Assembly (NCBI GenBank): GCA_002336975.1 | Contig: DDFA01000142.1 | Coordinates: 4,653-32,228 of the forward strand | DNA length: 27,576 nucleotides | Source: Phyllobacteriaceae bacterium UBA1940 | GTDB taxonomy: Bacteria; Pseudomonadota; Alphaproteobacteria; Rhizobiales; Rhizobiaceae | Reading direction: 5' to 3' | In this document: piece by piece, positions 1 through 8,188 of the stretch | Numbering within the stretch: the stretch's first letter is position 1 | Layout of the letters: each line of letters begins with the position of its first letter | Program-made: the position numbers and the translations under genes | Notes under the pieces: generated by a model | Databases searched by the model: none | Seen by the model: only the letters and a program-made list of their open reading frames with translations | What the model was told of the DNA's origin: nothing

Positions 1-482
1 TGTTCCAGCATTTCAACCTGTTTCCCCACCTGACCATTCTGGAAAACTGCACGCTGGCGCCGATGTGGGTGCGAAAAATCCCGAAGAAGCAGGCCGAGGA
101 AACGGCGATGCATTTCCTGAACCGGGTCAAGATCCCCGAACAGGCGAACAAATATCCCGGCCAGTTGTCGGGCGGCCAGCAGCAGCGCGTGGCGATTGCG
201 CGCTCGCTGTGCATGAACCCGCACATCATGCTGTTCGACGAACCGACTTCGGCGCTCGACCCGGAAATGATTTCGGAAGTGCTGGAGACGATGGTCAACC
301 TGGCCGAGGAAGGCATGACCATGCTGTGCGTCACCCACGAAATGGGCTTTGCGCGCAAAGTCGCCAACCGGGTGATTTTTATGGATCAGGGCCAGATCGT
401 CGAGCAGAACACGCCGGCCGAATTCTTCGACAATCCGCGCCACGAGCGCACCAAACTGTTCCTCAGCCAGATTCTGCACTGA
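1..482 (+). CDS. aapP: General L-amino acid ABC transporter ATP-binding protein AapP (3' part)
   Basis: This is the C-terminal two thirds of a polar amino-acid ABC transporter ATPase. It energises uptake (in rhizobia also efflux) of L-amino acids at the inner membrane with AapJ, AapQ and AapM. The reading frame is already open at base 3, so the start codon and Walker A lie outside the window. Visible motifs, in order, are the Q-loop ([11 protein letters not shown]), the ABC signature [15 protein letters not shown], Walker [15 protein letters not shown] and the H-loop VTHEMGFA. The C-terminal FLSQILH ending is typical of the GlnQ/AapP branch. The assignment to AapP rather than another GlnQ-like ATPase rests on overall resemblance to rhizobial AapP ([11 protein letters not shown] region). 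The permease and binding-protein genes would be expected just upstream of base 1. Confidence 0.9.
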   Translation, partial: FQHFNLFPHLTILENCTLAPMWVRKIPKKQAEETAMHFLNRVKIPEQANKYPGQLSGGQQQRVAIARSLCMNPHIMLFDEPTSALDPEMISEVLETMVNLAEEGMTMLCVTHEMGFARKVANRVIFMDQGQIVEQNTPAEFFDNPRHERTKLFLSQILH

Positions 483-512
483 GCAGGATCGGCAAACGGG
501 GGCGTTGGCCGC

Positions 513-1223
513 GTGAAGCGCCGCTGGAAAGTGGCGCTTGCCGTGTTGGCGGTTGTCGTGCTGGCCCCTGTCGCCGGGACGCTGGTCCCGCGCCCGCTGA
601 TCGCGGACAGTGGCGACGCCGCGATCAACGCCAGGCGGCCGGTGCTGATGCTGGCCAATCCGATCCACACCGACATCGCGTTTCCCGCCGATCCCGACAT
701 CGTCGAACGGTTCTCGTTCCTGGCGAACGCGGGACTGCCGCTGTCGTCGCCCGATCTGCGGTGGATCGTCGTCGGCTGGGGTGGCCGCGCCTTCTATCTC
801 GAAACGCCGACATGGGGCGATCTGAAGCCGATGCCGGTGATCAAGGCGCTGACCGTCGACCGGTCGGTGCTGCATGTGGCGCTTGCCGGCGCAATCGACA
901 CGTCGCATCCGTCGGTGGTCTCGATGCAGGTCGCGCCTGCGCGACTGGAGCGGATGGTTGCCGCCGTCGAGGCCAGTCTCGCGACCGGTTCCGACAACGA
1001 ACCGGTACTGATCCCGGGCGCGGGCTATGGCGAATTCGACCGTTTCTATGAAGCCAATGGCTGGTTTTCCGCGCTGCGCGGCTGCAACACCTGGACCAGC
1101 GCCATCCTGCGGCAAGGCGGCCTGCAGACCGGCCTGTGGAACCCGCTGCCGCAGACCCTGTCCTGGTCGCTGAAATTGCACGATGGCCCGCCGGATCTGA
1201 TCGACGCGCCGCCGGTACGCTGA
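513..1223 (+). CDS. DUF2459 (TIGR02117) family membrane-anchored protein
   Basis: A 236-residue protein of unknown function that resembles the DUF2459/TIGR02117 family. Residues 7-27 form one hydrophobic segment after a KRR N-terminus, so it is probably anchored in the inner membrane or exported with an uncleaved signal. Family-like features are HTDI near residue 53, a WGGRAFYLETPTWGD stretch near residue 90 and a CNTWTSAIL stretch near residue 190, where Cys and His could be catalytic; that last point is inference. The start is GTG at 513, 30 bases after the aapP stop, so read-through from the transporter operon is possible. It converges with the monooxygenase gene with only 10 bases between stop codons. 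No reaction is known to me for this family. Confidence 0.8.
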   Translation: MKRRWKVALAVLAVVVLAPVAGTLVPRPLIADSGDAAINARRPVLMLANPIHTDIAFPADPDIVERFSFLANAGLPLSSPDLRWIVVGWGGRAFYLETPTWGDLKPMPVIKALTVDRSVLHVALAGAIDTSHPSVVSMQVAPARLERMVAAVEASLATGSDNEPVLIPGAGYGEFDRFYEANGWFSALRGCNTWTSAILRQGGLQTGLWNPLPQTLSWSLKLHDGPPDLIDAPPVR

Positions 1224-1233
1224 CCGCTGCCGC

Positions 1234-2451
1234 TTATGCCGCCGCCGGCGGCTTCCAGCCGTAGAGCCAGTCCATGTCGGCGGCGAGGCGGTCGGGCCCG
1301 CGCAGCCGCAGGAACAGGTTGCGGGCGAGGCTGACCGGCATCCCCGCGTGCCAGGCGAATTCGTTCAGCTGGCCGCGCCGCGCCACCGCAGCGACGCGCT
1401 CACGCCGCTCGCGCTCGTAGCGCACCAGCGCGATGGAGACGGCGTGCGGCTGCGCGGCGACGTTTTCGGCCAGCACATAGGCGTCCTCGATCGCCAGCGC
1501 CGCGCCCTGGGCGGCGAACGGCGTCATCGCATGCGCGGCGTCGCCGACCGTGACGATGCCGGCGGGATCGATCCACGGCGACGCCGGATCGACGGTGTGG
1601 ATCGGCCAGACCGTCCATGGCCCGGCTTCGCGCAGCAGCCGCAGCAGGGCGTCGTCAGCGCCCGAAAAGGCATTTGCGAGCGCGGCGACGTCCGCCGTCT
1701 TCGCCCAGGCGCTGTCGGTCGCCGGTCCGTGCGCGAAGGCTGCGAGGTTGACCGAAGCGCCGCCGCGGATCGGGTAGGCGATGAGATGGGCGCGCGGGTG
1801 CAGGAAAGCGTTGACGCTGTCGGGGGCGATGAGGCCGGCGAGCGCGCCGGCGCCGGAGCGCAGTGTCGCCCGCCAGGCGACGCGGCCGGTAAAGGCGCTG
1901 TCGGACGCCGCGCCGACCAGCCGGCGATTGGCGGACCACACTACGTCGGCCAGCGCCAGCAGCCGGCCGGCGGCTTCCCTGACGCGTCCGCCGACGTCGA
2001 CAGACGCAGTGACGCCGTGCGGATGCGTGGCGGCGTCGCGCACCGTCGCGCCGGTGACGATCTCGATATTGTCGTCACGCGAGGCGACCGTCATCAGCGC
2101 CGCGTGCAGGTCGGCCCGGTGCAGCGCCAGATAGGGCGCGCCCCAGCGCCGGGTGGCCGCGTCGCCAAGCGGCACGCGGGCGATCTCGCCAAGCGACCGG
2201 GCGTCGCGCAGCAGCACGTCGTTTGGCTGCAGCGCCGCGCCCCTGAGGCGGGCAAGCACGCCGAGCCGGTCGAGGATGCCGGTGGCGTTGGGCGACATCT
2301 GCAGGCCGGCGCCATGTTCCTGCGGATCGGGGGAGCGTTCGAACAGCCGGACAGAGAATCCGCGCGCCGCAAAGGCGATCGCGGTGGTCAGGCCGGCGAT
2401 GCCGCCGCCGGCGACCAGAATGTGACGCGATAATTCTTCGCGGTCAGCCAT
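1234..2451 (-). CDS. FAD-dependent monooxygenase, salicylate-hydroxylase-like
   Basis: A 405-residue group A flavoprotein monooxygenase (PF01494 type), which would hydroxylate an aromatic substrate using FAD, NAD(P)H and O2 in the cytoplasm. The N-terminal Rossmann fingerprint (VAGGGIAGLTTAIAFAARG, residues 13-31) ends in the expected acidic residue of LFERS. The second FAD motif, GDAAHAMTPFAAQGAALAIEDA-like, is intact near residue 290. The intermediate DG motif is unusual: the stretch reads LLALADVVWSANR where the family normally has GADGVWS, so the Gly after Asp is Val. Substrate cannot be read from sequence; salicylate or 6-hydroxynicotinate are only family examples. It starts 12 bases after the CHCC zinc-finger gene and is probably co-transcribed with it. 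Confidence 0.85.
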   Translation of the reverse strand: MADREELSRHILVAGGGIAGLTTAIAFAARGFSVRLFERSPDPQEHGAGLQMSPNATGILDRLGVLARLRGAALQPNDVLLRDARSLGEIARVPLGDAATRRWGAPYLALHRADLHAALMTVASRDDNIEIVTGATVRDAATHPHGVTASVDVGGRVREAAGRLLALADVVWSANRRLVGAASDSAFTGRVAWRATLRSGAGALAGLIAPDSVNAFLHPRAHLIAYPIRGGASVNLAAFAHGPATDSAWAKTADVAALANAFSGADDALLRLLREAGPWTVWPIHTVDPASPWIDPAGIVTVGDAAHAMTPFAAQGAALAIEDAYVLAENVAAQPHAVSIALVRYERERRERVAAVARRGQLNEFAWHAGMPVSLARNLFLRLRGPDRLAADMDWLYGWKPPAAA

Positions 2452-2463
2452 GGGACATCGGGA

Positions 2464-2709
2464 TCAGGCGGCGCGCGGCGTGTAGACGCATCCGGGCGGC
2501 ACGCTCTCGGTCGCCTTCAGGCTCGGGTCGTAGCGGTACAGCGTCGAGCAATACGGGCACACTTTTTCCGAATCGCCGCCCATGTCGAGATAGACATGCG
2601 GATGGTCGAAGGGCGGATTGGCGCCGACGCACATAAACTCGTGGGCGCCGACCGAAATCGCCCGGTGTCCGGCGTCATTGTGAAAATGTGGAACGGCATG
2701 TCCAGCCAT
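2464..2709 (-). CDS. CHCC-type zinc-finger domain protein (NDUFS6-like)
   Basis: A small 81-residue protein of the zf-CHCC family (PF10276), related to the C-terminal zinc domain of mitochondrial complex I subunit NDUFS6. The zinc ligands are visible as C27, H36, C51 and C54 (C-x8-H-x14-CPYC). The frame stays open upstream to 2775, but I chose ATG 2709: an AGGTGA ribosome site sits 6 bases before it, the family start is MAGHAxPHF-like, and a TTGACA promoter at 2772-2800 would leave the upstream ATG at 2760 almost leaderless. It is the first gene of a likely two-gene unit with the monooxygenase. A role in complex I assembly or zinc binding is inference from the family. Confidence 0.85.
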   Translation of the reverse strand: MAGHAVPHFHNDAGHRAISVGAHEFMCVGANPPFDHPHVYLDMGGDSEKVCPYCSTLYRYDPSLKATESVPPGCVYTPRAA

Positions 2710-2771
2710 CGCGGTCACCTGATCGTTGTCGGTCGGCGTTTCGCCCAAATTGCACACCATTGCAAGCCGCC

Positions 2772-2800
2772 GCAATGATCGTGTCGCAAAACCCTGTCAA
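2772..2800 (-). promoter_or_regulatory. Candidate sigma-70 promoter for the zinc-finger/monooxygenase pair
   Basis: On the minus strand there is a perfect TTGACA -35 box (2795-2800), a 17-base spacer and a weak CATTGC -10 (2772-2777). It lies about 63 bases upstream of the chosen start codon. The -10 match is poor, as is common in alphaproteobacteria, so this is a prediction only. Confidence 0.45.
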
Positions 2801-2818
2801 GAAGCAATGAAGCCGGCA

Positions 2819-3174
2819 AGAGCAATTCCGGCGAATATTGGATCACTCTGCCGGAGGGCATTTGGCCCAAGGTCGAGGGCTTCGGAGCAGGCCGGGCTGG
2901 TGGCGCGGACAAGCGAAGCCCGATGGATTTGGGCCAAATGGACCCGGTCCACCGATCAAACCCCGCTGCTGCGCAGCGGGGCAAGTTTGATCGGCAGGAA
3001 ATATTTGTCTGTCGAATTGCGAATGGCAATTCGACGGGAAGGGTTTGCCGCTGGCGGACGCCCACGTCGTCATGCGGACCTGGCCGATGAACCACATCGT
3101 CCGGCGCCGCCTTCCTCGTGGATCGTCTCGCCATCGGACAAACAGAGCGATGCCATATTCACCGGAATTGCTCT
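2819..3174. repeat. MITE-like intergenic element with terminal inverted repeats and internal hairpins
   Basis: The ends are inverted copies of each other: the first 20 bases (2819-2838, AGAGCAATTCCGGCGAATAT) match the reverse complement of 3155-3174 at 19 of 20 positions, and weaker matching continues to about 32 bases (2819-2850 against 3143-3174, 28 of 32). Inside are three separate stem-loops: 2859-2940 (nested arms CATTTGGCCCAA and GGGCTTCG), 2952-2994 (CCGATCAAA and CCCCGCTGC arms) and 3011-3035 (10-bp arms GTCGAATTGC). I see no convincing coding frame and no clear target-site duplication. The AGAGCAATTCC end resembles repeats widespread in rhizobial intergenic DNA (RIME-like); that family link is from memory. 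It fills the gap between the zinc-finger gene and ppk. Confidence 0.7.
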
Positions 3175-3234
3175 AGGATCACGCCGAGACCTATGCGCGC
3201 GGCGCGGGCGGACGAGCCAATTCGAGCAGGGACA

Positions 3235-5442
3235 ATGAACGAGCACACATCGGTCGGCACGGACTTCACTTCGGACGCGGCGTCAGCGGCCGCGCTTGGC
3301 GATGGCGATCCGAGCCGCTACGTCAATCGCGAGTTTTCCTGGCTGCAGTTCAACCGGCGGGTGCTCGAGGAGTCGCAAAACGACAACCATCCGCTGCTCG
3401 AACGGGTGCGCTTCCTGTCGATCTCGGCCGCCAATCTCGATGAGTTCTTCATGGTTCGCGTCGCCGGCCTCGCCGGCCAGGTGCGCGCCGGCATCACCAC
3501 GCCGAGCGCCGACGGGCGCACGCCCGAACAGCAGCTCGACCAGCTGCTGGTCGAGGTGAGCCGCCTGCAGGCCGACCAGCAGGTCAGCCTGTCGCTGCTG
3601 TTTGGCCTCCTGGAAAACGCCCGCATCGAGGTGGTGCGCTCCGAAAGCCTGTCTGACGAGGAGCGGGACTGGCTGGAAGGGCATTTCCTCGAGGCGATCT
3701 ATCCGGTGCTCACCCCGCTGTCGATCGACCCGGCGCATCCGTTTCCGTTCATTCCCAATCTCGGCTTCTCCATCGCGCTGCAACTGCACAACCGCCGCGA
3801 CCAGGAAGACATGATCGCGCTGCTGCGCCTGCCGGTGGCGCTGCGCCGGTTCATCCGCCTGCCGGACCATCGCGACTGCGTGCGCTTCGCGCGGCTGGAG
3901 GACGTGGTGTCGATGTTCATCGGCCATCTGTTCCCCGGCTACGAGGTGCAGGGGTCTGGCACGTTCCGCATCATCCGCGACTCCGACATCGAAATCGAGG
4001 AAGAGGCCGAAGACCTGGTGCGGTTTTTCGAGACGGCGCTGAAACGCCGCCGCCGGGGGTCGGTGATCCGCATCGAGTTCGACGACGAGATCCCCGCCGA
4101 ACTGCGCGAATTCGTCGCCACCGAACTCGGCGTGCCCGCCAGCCGCGTCTCGATCATCGACGGCCTGCTCGCCGTCAACCAGATTTCCGAGATCGTCGCG
4201 GTGCCGCGCGAGGATCTGAAGTTCAAGCCCTACAATCCGCGCTTTCCCGAGCGCATCCGCGAGCACGGCGGCGACTGCTTCGCGGCGATCCGCGAAAAGG
4301 ACATCATCGTCCACCACCCCTATGAATCTTTCGACGTGGTGGTGCAGTTCCTGCGCCAGGCCGCCGCCGACCCGGACGTCGTGGCGATCAAGCAGACGCT
4401 CTACCGCACCTCAAACGATAGCCCGATCGTGCGCGCCCTGATCGACGCGGCGGAGGCCGGCAAGTCGGTGACGGCGCTGGTGGAACTGAAGGCCCGCTTC
4501 GACGAGGAGGCCAATATCCGCTGGGCGCGCGATCTCGAACGCGCCGGCGTACAGGTGGTGTTCGGCTTCGTCGAGCTGAAGACGCACGCAAAGATGTCGC
4601 TGGTGGTGCGCCGCGAGGACCAGCGGCTGCGCTCCTACGTGCATCTGGGGACCGGCAATTACCACCCGATCACCGCCCGCATCTACACCGACCTGTCCTA
4701 TTTCACCGTCGATCCCGCCATCGCCCGCGACGTGTCGCAGATCTTCAATTTCATCACCGGTTACGCCGAACCGGCGGAAAAAATGGTGATCGCGGTGTCG
4801 CCGTTCACGCTGCGCAAGCGCATGCTCGACCACATCGCCGCCGAGATCGAGCACGCCAGGGCCGGCCGTCCGGCGCAGATCTGGCTCAAGATGAACTCGC
4901 TGGTCGACCCGCAGATCATCGACGCGCTCTACGGCGCCAGCCAGGCCGGCGTCGAGATCGACCTGATCGTGCGCGGCATCTGCTGCCTGCGGCCGCAGGT
5001 GCCGGGCCTGTCCGACAATATCCGCGCCAAGTCGATCGTCGGGCGCTTTCTGGAGCACAGCCGCATCTACTGCTTCGGCAACGGCCACGGACTTCCGTCG
5101 GACGAGGCGATTGTCTACATCGCCTCCGCCGACCTGATGCCGCGCAATCTCGACCGCCGCGTCGAACTGATGGTGCCGATCGTCAACGCCACCGTGCACG
5201 AGCAGGTGCTGGGCCAGATCATGCTCGGCAACATCATGGACAATCAGCAGAGTTTCGAAGTATTGCCGGACGGCACTTCCCGGCGCGTCACGCGCGACGA
5301 GGCAGAAGAACCTTTCAATGCGCAGGAATACTTCATGACGAATCCCAGCCTGTCCGGTCGCGGTGACGCCCTGAAATCGAATGCGCCCAAACGCATCGCG
5401 CACAAGAAACGGGCCAAGGCGAAAGCGTCGAACAAAGCATGA
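3235..5442 (+). CDS. ppk: Polyphosphate kinase 1
   Basis: PPK1 reversibly transfers the gamma phosphate of ATP to polyphosphate. This 735-residue protein has the full four-domain PPK1 layout: an N-terminal domain beginning near [18 protein letters not shown], a head domain, and two phospholipase-D-like C-terminal domains. The two catalytic histidines are visible as H451 (THAKMSL) and H608 (FLEHSRIY); their spacing of 157 residues equals that of E. coli H435 and H592. The start is ATG 3235 with an AGGGA ribosome site. The open frame runs further upstream to 3118, but that part reads through the right end of the repeat element. Its stop overlaps the ppx start (ATGA), so the two enzymes are translationally coupled. 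The charged Lys-rich C-terminus (residues 715-735) is outside the catalytic core. Confidence 0.96.
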   Translation: MNEHTSVGTDFTSDAASAAALGDGDPSRYVNREFSWLQFNRRVLEESQNDNHPLLERVRFLSISAANLDEFFMVRVAGLAGQVRAGITTPSADGRTPEQQLDQLLVEVSRLQADQQVSLSLLFGLLENARIEVVRSESLSDEERDWLEGHFLEAIYPVLTPLSIDPAHPFPFIPNLGFSIALQLHNRRDQEDMIALLRLPVALRRFIRLPDHRDCVRFARLEDVVSMFIGHLFPGYEVQGSGTFRIIRDSDIEIEEEAEDLVRFFETALKRRRRGSVIRIEFDDEIPAELREFVATELGVPASRVSIIDGLLAVNQISEIVAVPREDLKFKPYNPRFPERIREHGGDCFAAIREKDIIVHHPYESFDVVVQFLRQAAADPDVVAIKQTLYRTSNDSPIVRALIDAAEAGKSVTALVELKARFDEEANIRWARDLERAGVQVVFGFVELKTHAKMSLVVRREDQRLRSYVHLGTGNYHPITARIYTDLSYFTVDPAIARDVSQIFNFITGYAEPAEKMVIAVSPFTLRKRMLDHIAAEIEHARAGRPAQIWLKMNSLVDPQIIDALYGASQAGVEIDLIVRGICCLRPQVPGLSDNIRAKSIVGRFLEHSRIYCFGNGHGLPSDEAIVYIASADLMPRNLDRRVELMVPIVNATVHEQVLGQIMLGNIMDNQQSFEVLPDGTSRRVTRDEAEEPFNAQEYFMTNPSLSGRGDALKSNAPKRIAHKKRAKAKASNKA

Positions 5443-6950
5443 TCTCCGAATCGCAGGGGCGGCTCCAGGGCCGCCGGCCGATCTCGGTCGTCGACATCGG
5501 GTCGAACTCGATCCGCCTTGTCGTCTATGAGGGGATCGCCCGTTCGCCGACGGTGCTGTTCAACGAGAAGATGCTGGCGGGTCTTGGCCGCGGCATCGTC
5601 TCGACCGGCCGCCTCGACCCCGAAGCGGTGCGCCGCGCGATGGAGGAATTCCGCCGCTTCCGCGCCCTGTCGGACCAGGCCGGCGCCCAACAGCTCTATG
5701 TCATCGCCACCGCCGCGGCGCGCGAGGCCGAGAACGGCCCCGACTTCATCCGCCAGGCTGAGGAGGTGCTGGGCGCCGAGATCCGGGTGCTGACCGGCAA
5801 GGAGGAGGCGTATTATTCGGCGCTTGGCGTCATTTCCGGCTTCCATCCCGCCGACGGCATCGCCGGCGACCTCGGCGGCGGCAGCCTCGAACTGATCGAC
5901 GTCAGGGGCGAGGAGATCGGCGGCGGCATCACCCTGCCGCTCGGCGGCCTGCGGCTGGAAGACATGTCCAAAGGCTCGGTGCAGGCCGCCGCCAAGATCG
6001 TGCGCAAGGAACTGGCGCGCGCCAGGGTGCTGGACGGCGGGCAGGGCCGCACCTTCTATTGCGTCGGCGGCACATGGCGAAACCTCGCCCGCCTGCACAT
6101 GACGGCGCGCGGCTATCCGCTGCACGTGATGCACCATTACGAGATGGAGCTGGACGGTCTCGACGGCTTCCTCAAGCAGGTGGCGCGCGGCGAGGTCGAG
6201 AAGATGAAGGGCATCGAGCGCATCTCGAAAAGCCGCCGCTCGCTGCTCGCCTACGGCGCGATCGTGCTGCAGGAGATCATCCGCACCATGAAGCCTGGCC
6301 GCATCATCGTGTCGGCGCTCGGCGTGCGCGAGGGATTCCTGTATTCGCTGCTGTCGCCGCAGGAGCAGAAGGCCGACCCGCTGATCTCGTCGTCGGAGGA
6401 ACTGGCGATCCTGCGCGCCCGCTCGGTCACCCATGCCCACGAACTGGTGGAATGGACCGGCCGCACATTCGCCGCGTTCGGCATCGACGAGACCGAGGAG
6501 GAGGCGCGCTACCGCCGCGCCGCCTGCCTGCTGGCCGACATCGGCTGGCGCGCCCATCCCGAATATCGCGGCGTGCAGTCGCTCAACATCATCTCCAACG
6601 CATCGTTCATCGGCGTCGACCATCCCGGCCGGGTGTTCATCGCGCTGGTCAATCTCTACCGCCACGAGGGACTGATCGACGATGCGGCGGCGCCGGAGAT
6701 CATCAAGCTCGCACCGCCGCGCTACATCGAGCGCGCCAGGCTGATCGGCGCGATGATGCGGGTGGTCTATTTGCTGTCGGCGTCGATGCCGGGCGTCATC
6801 CCGCGGCTGCGCTGGGACAAGCACGAGGACGGATCGCTGTCGCTGGTTGTGCCGCGCGAGCTGGAGGCTTTGCTCGGCGAGCGGCCCAATGGCCGCGTCG
6901 CGCAGCTTGCCCGCGTCACCGGAAAAACCCTGCGCCTGGTGGCAGGGTAG
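5439..6950 (+). CDS. ppx: Exopolyphosphatase, Ppx/GppA family
   Basis: This 503-residue enzyme hydrolyses terminal phosphates from polyphosphate (and possibly pppGpp), opposing Ppk from the same transcript. The ASKHA-fold ATPase signatures are present: [17 protein letters not shown] near residue 17, a [12 protein letters not shown] stretch near residue 125, and the phosphate-2 loop [13 protein letters not shown] near residue 143. The remaining ~190 residues form the C-terminal HD-like domain seen in long Ppx proteins. The ATG at 5439 overlaps the ppk stop by four bases. It converges with rnd with only four bases between the stop codons. GppA activity versus Ppx activity cannot be separated from sequence alone; the ppk linkage favours Ppx. 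Confidence 0.94.
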   Translation: MISESQGRLQGRRPISVVDIGSNSIRLVVYEGIARSPTVLFNEKMLAGLGRGIVSTGRLDPEAVRRAMEEFRRFRALSDQAGAQQLYVIATAAAREAENGPDFIRQAEEVLGAEIRVLTGKEEAYYSALGVISGFHPADGIAGDLGGGSLELIDVRGEEIGGGITLPLGGLRLEDMSKGSVQAAAKIVRKELARARVLDGGQGRTFYCVGGTWRNLARLHMTARGYPLHVMHHYEMELDGLDGFLKQVARGEVEKMKGIERISKSRRSLLAYGAIVLQEIIRTMKPGRIIVSALGVREGFLYSLLSPQEQKADPLISSSEELAILRARSVTHAHELVEWTGRTFAAFGIDETEEEARYRRAACLLADIGWRAHPEYRGVQSLNIISNASFIGVDHPGRVFIALVNLYRHEGLIDDAAAPEIIKLAPPRYIERARLIGAMMRVVYLLSASMPGVIPRLRWDKHEDGSLSLVVPRELEALLGERPNGRVAQLARVTGKTLRLVAG

Positions 6951-6954
6951 CGCG

Positions 6955-8133
6955 TCAGCCCGGCGCGGCGTCGCCGGCCGTGTCGATGTCGAACACCGCG
7001 ATCCGCCGCTTTTCGAAGCGGATGCCCAGTTCGCCATTGATCATTTTCAGCGCCTTGTCGCCGAACACGTCGCGCCGCCAGCCATGCATGGCGTCGACAT
7101 CGGCGTTCTCGCCGTCGGCGGCGATCCGGTCGATGTCGTCGCCCGACGCCAGGATTTTTGGCGCGACGCCCTGCTTTTCGGCGACGATGCGCAGCAGCAC
7201 CTTGAGAATTTCGGCGGCCGCATTGGCGCCCTCGCTGGGCTGCGGCGGCCGCGTCACCTTCGGCAGATCCTCCTTCGGCAGCGCCAGCGCCTCGTTGACC
7301 GCCGCGATCAGGCCGGCGGCGGCCGACGACCGCTCCCAGCCTTTCGGGATCGAGCGCAGCCTGGCCATGGCGGCGGCGTCCTTCGGCTGCTGCTGGGCGA
7401 TTTCATATAGCGCGTCGTCCTTGATGACGCGGCTGCGCGGCACGTTGCGCTCGCGCGCCTCGCGCTCGCGCCAGGCGGCGGTCTTCTGCAACACCGCCAG
7501 TTCGATCGGCTTCTTGACCCGCATCTTCAGCCGCCGCCACGAATCCTCCGGCTTGATGTCGTAGGTGTCGCGCGAGGTCAGGACGTCCATCTCCTCGTTC
7601 AGCCAGTGGGCGCGGCCGCGCTTCTCCAGCCGGGCCTTGAGGTCGAGATAGACGTCGATCAGGTAGGTGACGTCGGCCAGCGCATAGGTCAGCTGCTTGT
7701 CGGACAGCGGCCGGTGCCGCCAGTCGGTGAAGCGCGACGACTTGTCGAGCTGGGTGCCGGTGATGCGCTGCACCAGTTGGTCATAGGAAACGCTGTCGCC
7801 GAAGCCGCAGACCATGGCGGCGATCTGGGTGTCGAACACCGGGTGCGGGATCAGTCCGCCGCGGTGGAAGACGATTTCGATGTCCTGGCGGGCGGCGTGA
7901 AAGACCTTCAGGACCTTCTCGTTGGCCATCAGGTCGAAGAAGGGTTGCAGGTCGATGTCCGGCGCCAGCGGGTCGATCAGCGCGGTGACGCCCGGCGCCG
8001 CCATCTGGATCAGGCACAGTTCGGGCCAGAAGGTGGTTTCGCGGATGAACTCGGTGTCGACGGTGACGAAGTCGGACTGTGACAGCGTCGCAATCGCGTC
8101 GACAAGGTCATTCTGATTCGTAATCAACTGCAT
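6955..8133 (-). CDS. rnd: Ribonuclease D
   Basis: A 392-residue 3'-5' exoribonuclease of the DEDDy family, acting in tRNA and small RNA 3' maturation. Exo I is FVTVDTEFIRE, Exo II lies around VFHAARQDIEIVFHRGG, and Exo III is YALADVTYLIDVY, giving the expected Asp/Glu/Asp/Tyr-Asp set. An HRDC domain follows (AWREREARERNVPRSRVI region, about residues 215-290), then a second HRDC-like region to the C-terminus, as in E. coli RNase D (375 residues). I chose ATG 8133 (MQLITNQ) because family members start this way; an in-frame ATG at 8142 is an alternative. A stem-loop at 8144-8173 covers the only good Shine-Dalgarno-like AAAGGAG. It follows the MFS gene on the same strand and may be co-transcribed with it. 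Confidence 0.93.
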   Translation of the reverse strand: MQLITNQNDLVDAIATLSQSDFVTVDTEFIRETTFWPELCLIQMAAPGVTALIDPLAPDIDLQPFFDLMANEKVLKVFHAARQDIEIVFHRGGLIPHPVFDTQIAAMVCGFGDSVSYDQLVQRITGTQLDKSSRFTDWRHRPLSDKQLTYALADVTYLIDVYLDLKARLEKRGRAHWLNEEMDVLTSRDTYDIKPEDSWRRLKMRVKKPIELAVLQKTAAWREREARERNVPRSRVIKDDALYEIAQQQPKDAAAMARLRSIPKGWERSSAAAGLIAAVNEALALPKEDLPKVTRPPQPSEGANAAAEILKVLLRIVAEKQGVAPKILASGDDIDRIAADGENADVDAMHGWRRDVFGDKALKMINGELGIRFEKRRIAVFDIDTAGDAAPG

Positions 8134-8143
8134 GGACGTCATT

Positions 8144-8173
8144 CTGAAAGCGGAGTTGCACCACTCCTTTCAG
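8144..8173 (-). promoter_or_regulatory. Stem-loop in the rnd leader
   Basis: An inverted repeat pairs CTGAAA (8144-8149) with TTTCAG (8168-8173) and GGAGT (8152-8156) with ACTCC (8163-8167), with a two-base bulge and a six-base loop. On the transcribed minus strand the AAAGGAG ribosome-site-like sequence is inside the stem. It ends 2 bases before the upstream ATG at 8142 and 10 bases before ATG 8133. No U-tract follows, so it is not an intrinsic terminator. A translational control role is inference. Confidence 0.4.
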
Positions 8174-8188
8174 CCGCTGCCCGACCCG

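Noticed and set aside
2790..3040. Possible Pho box upstream of ppk (CTGTCAA, CTGTCGA)
   Set aside because: Only isolated half-matches; no pair with the required spacing of two CTGTCAT-like heptamers.
3118..3234. N-terminal extension of Ppk
   Set aside because: The extra 39 codons read through the right end of the repeat element and have no family match; ATG 3235 has a ribosome site.
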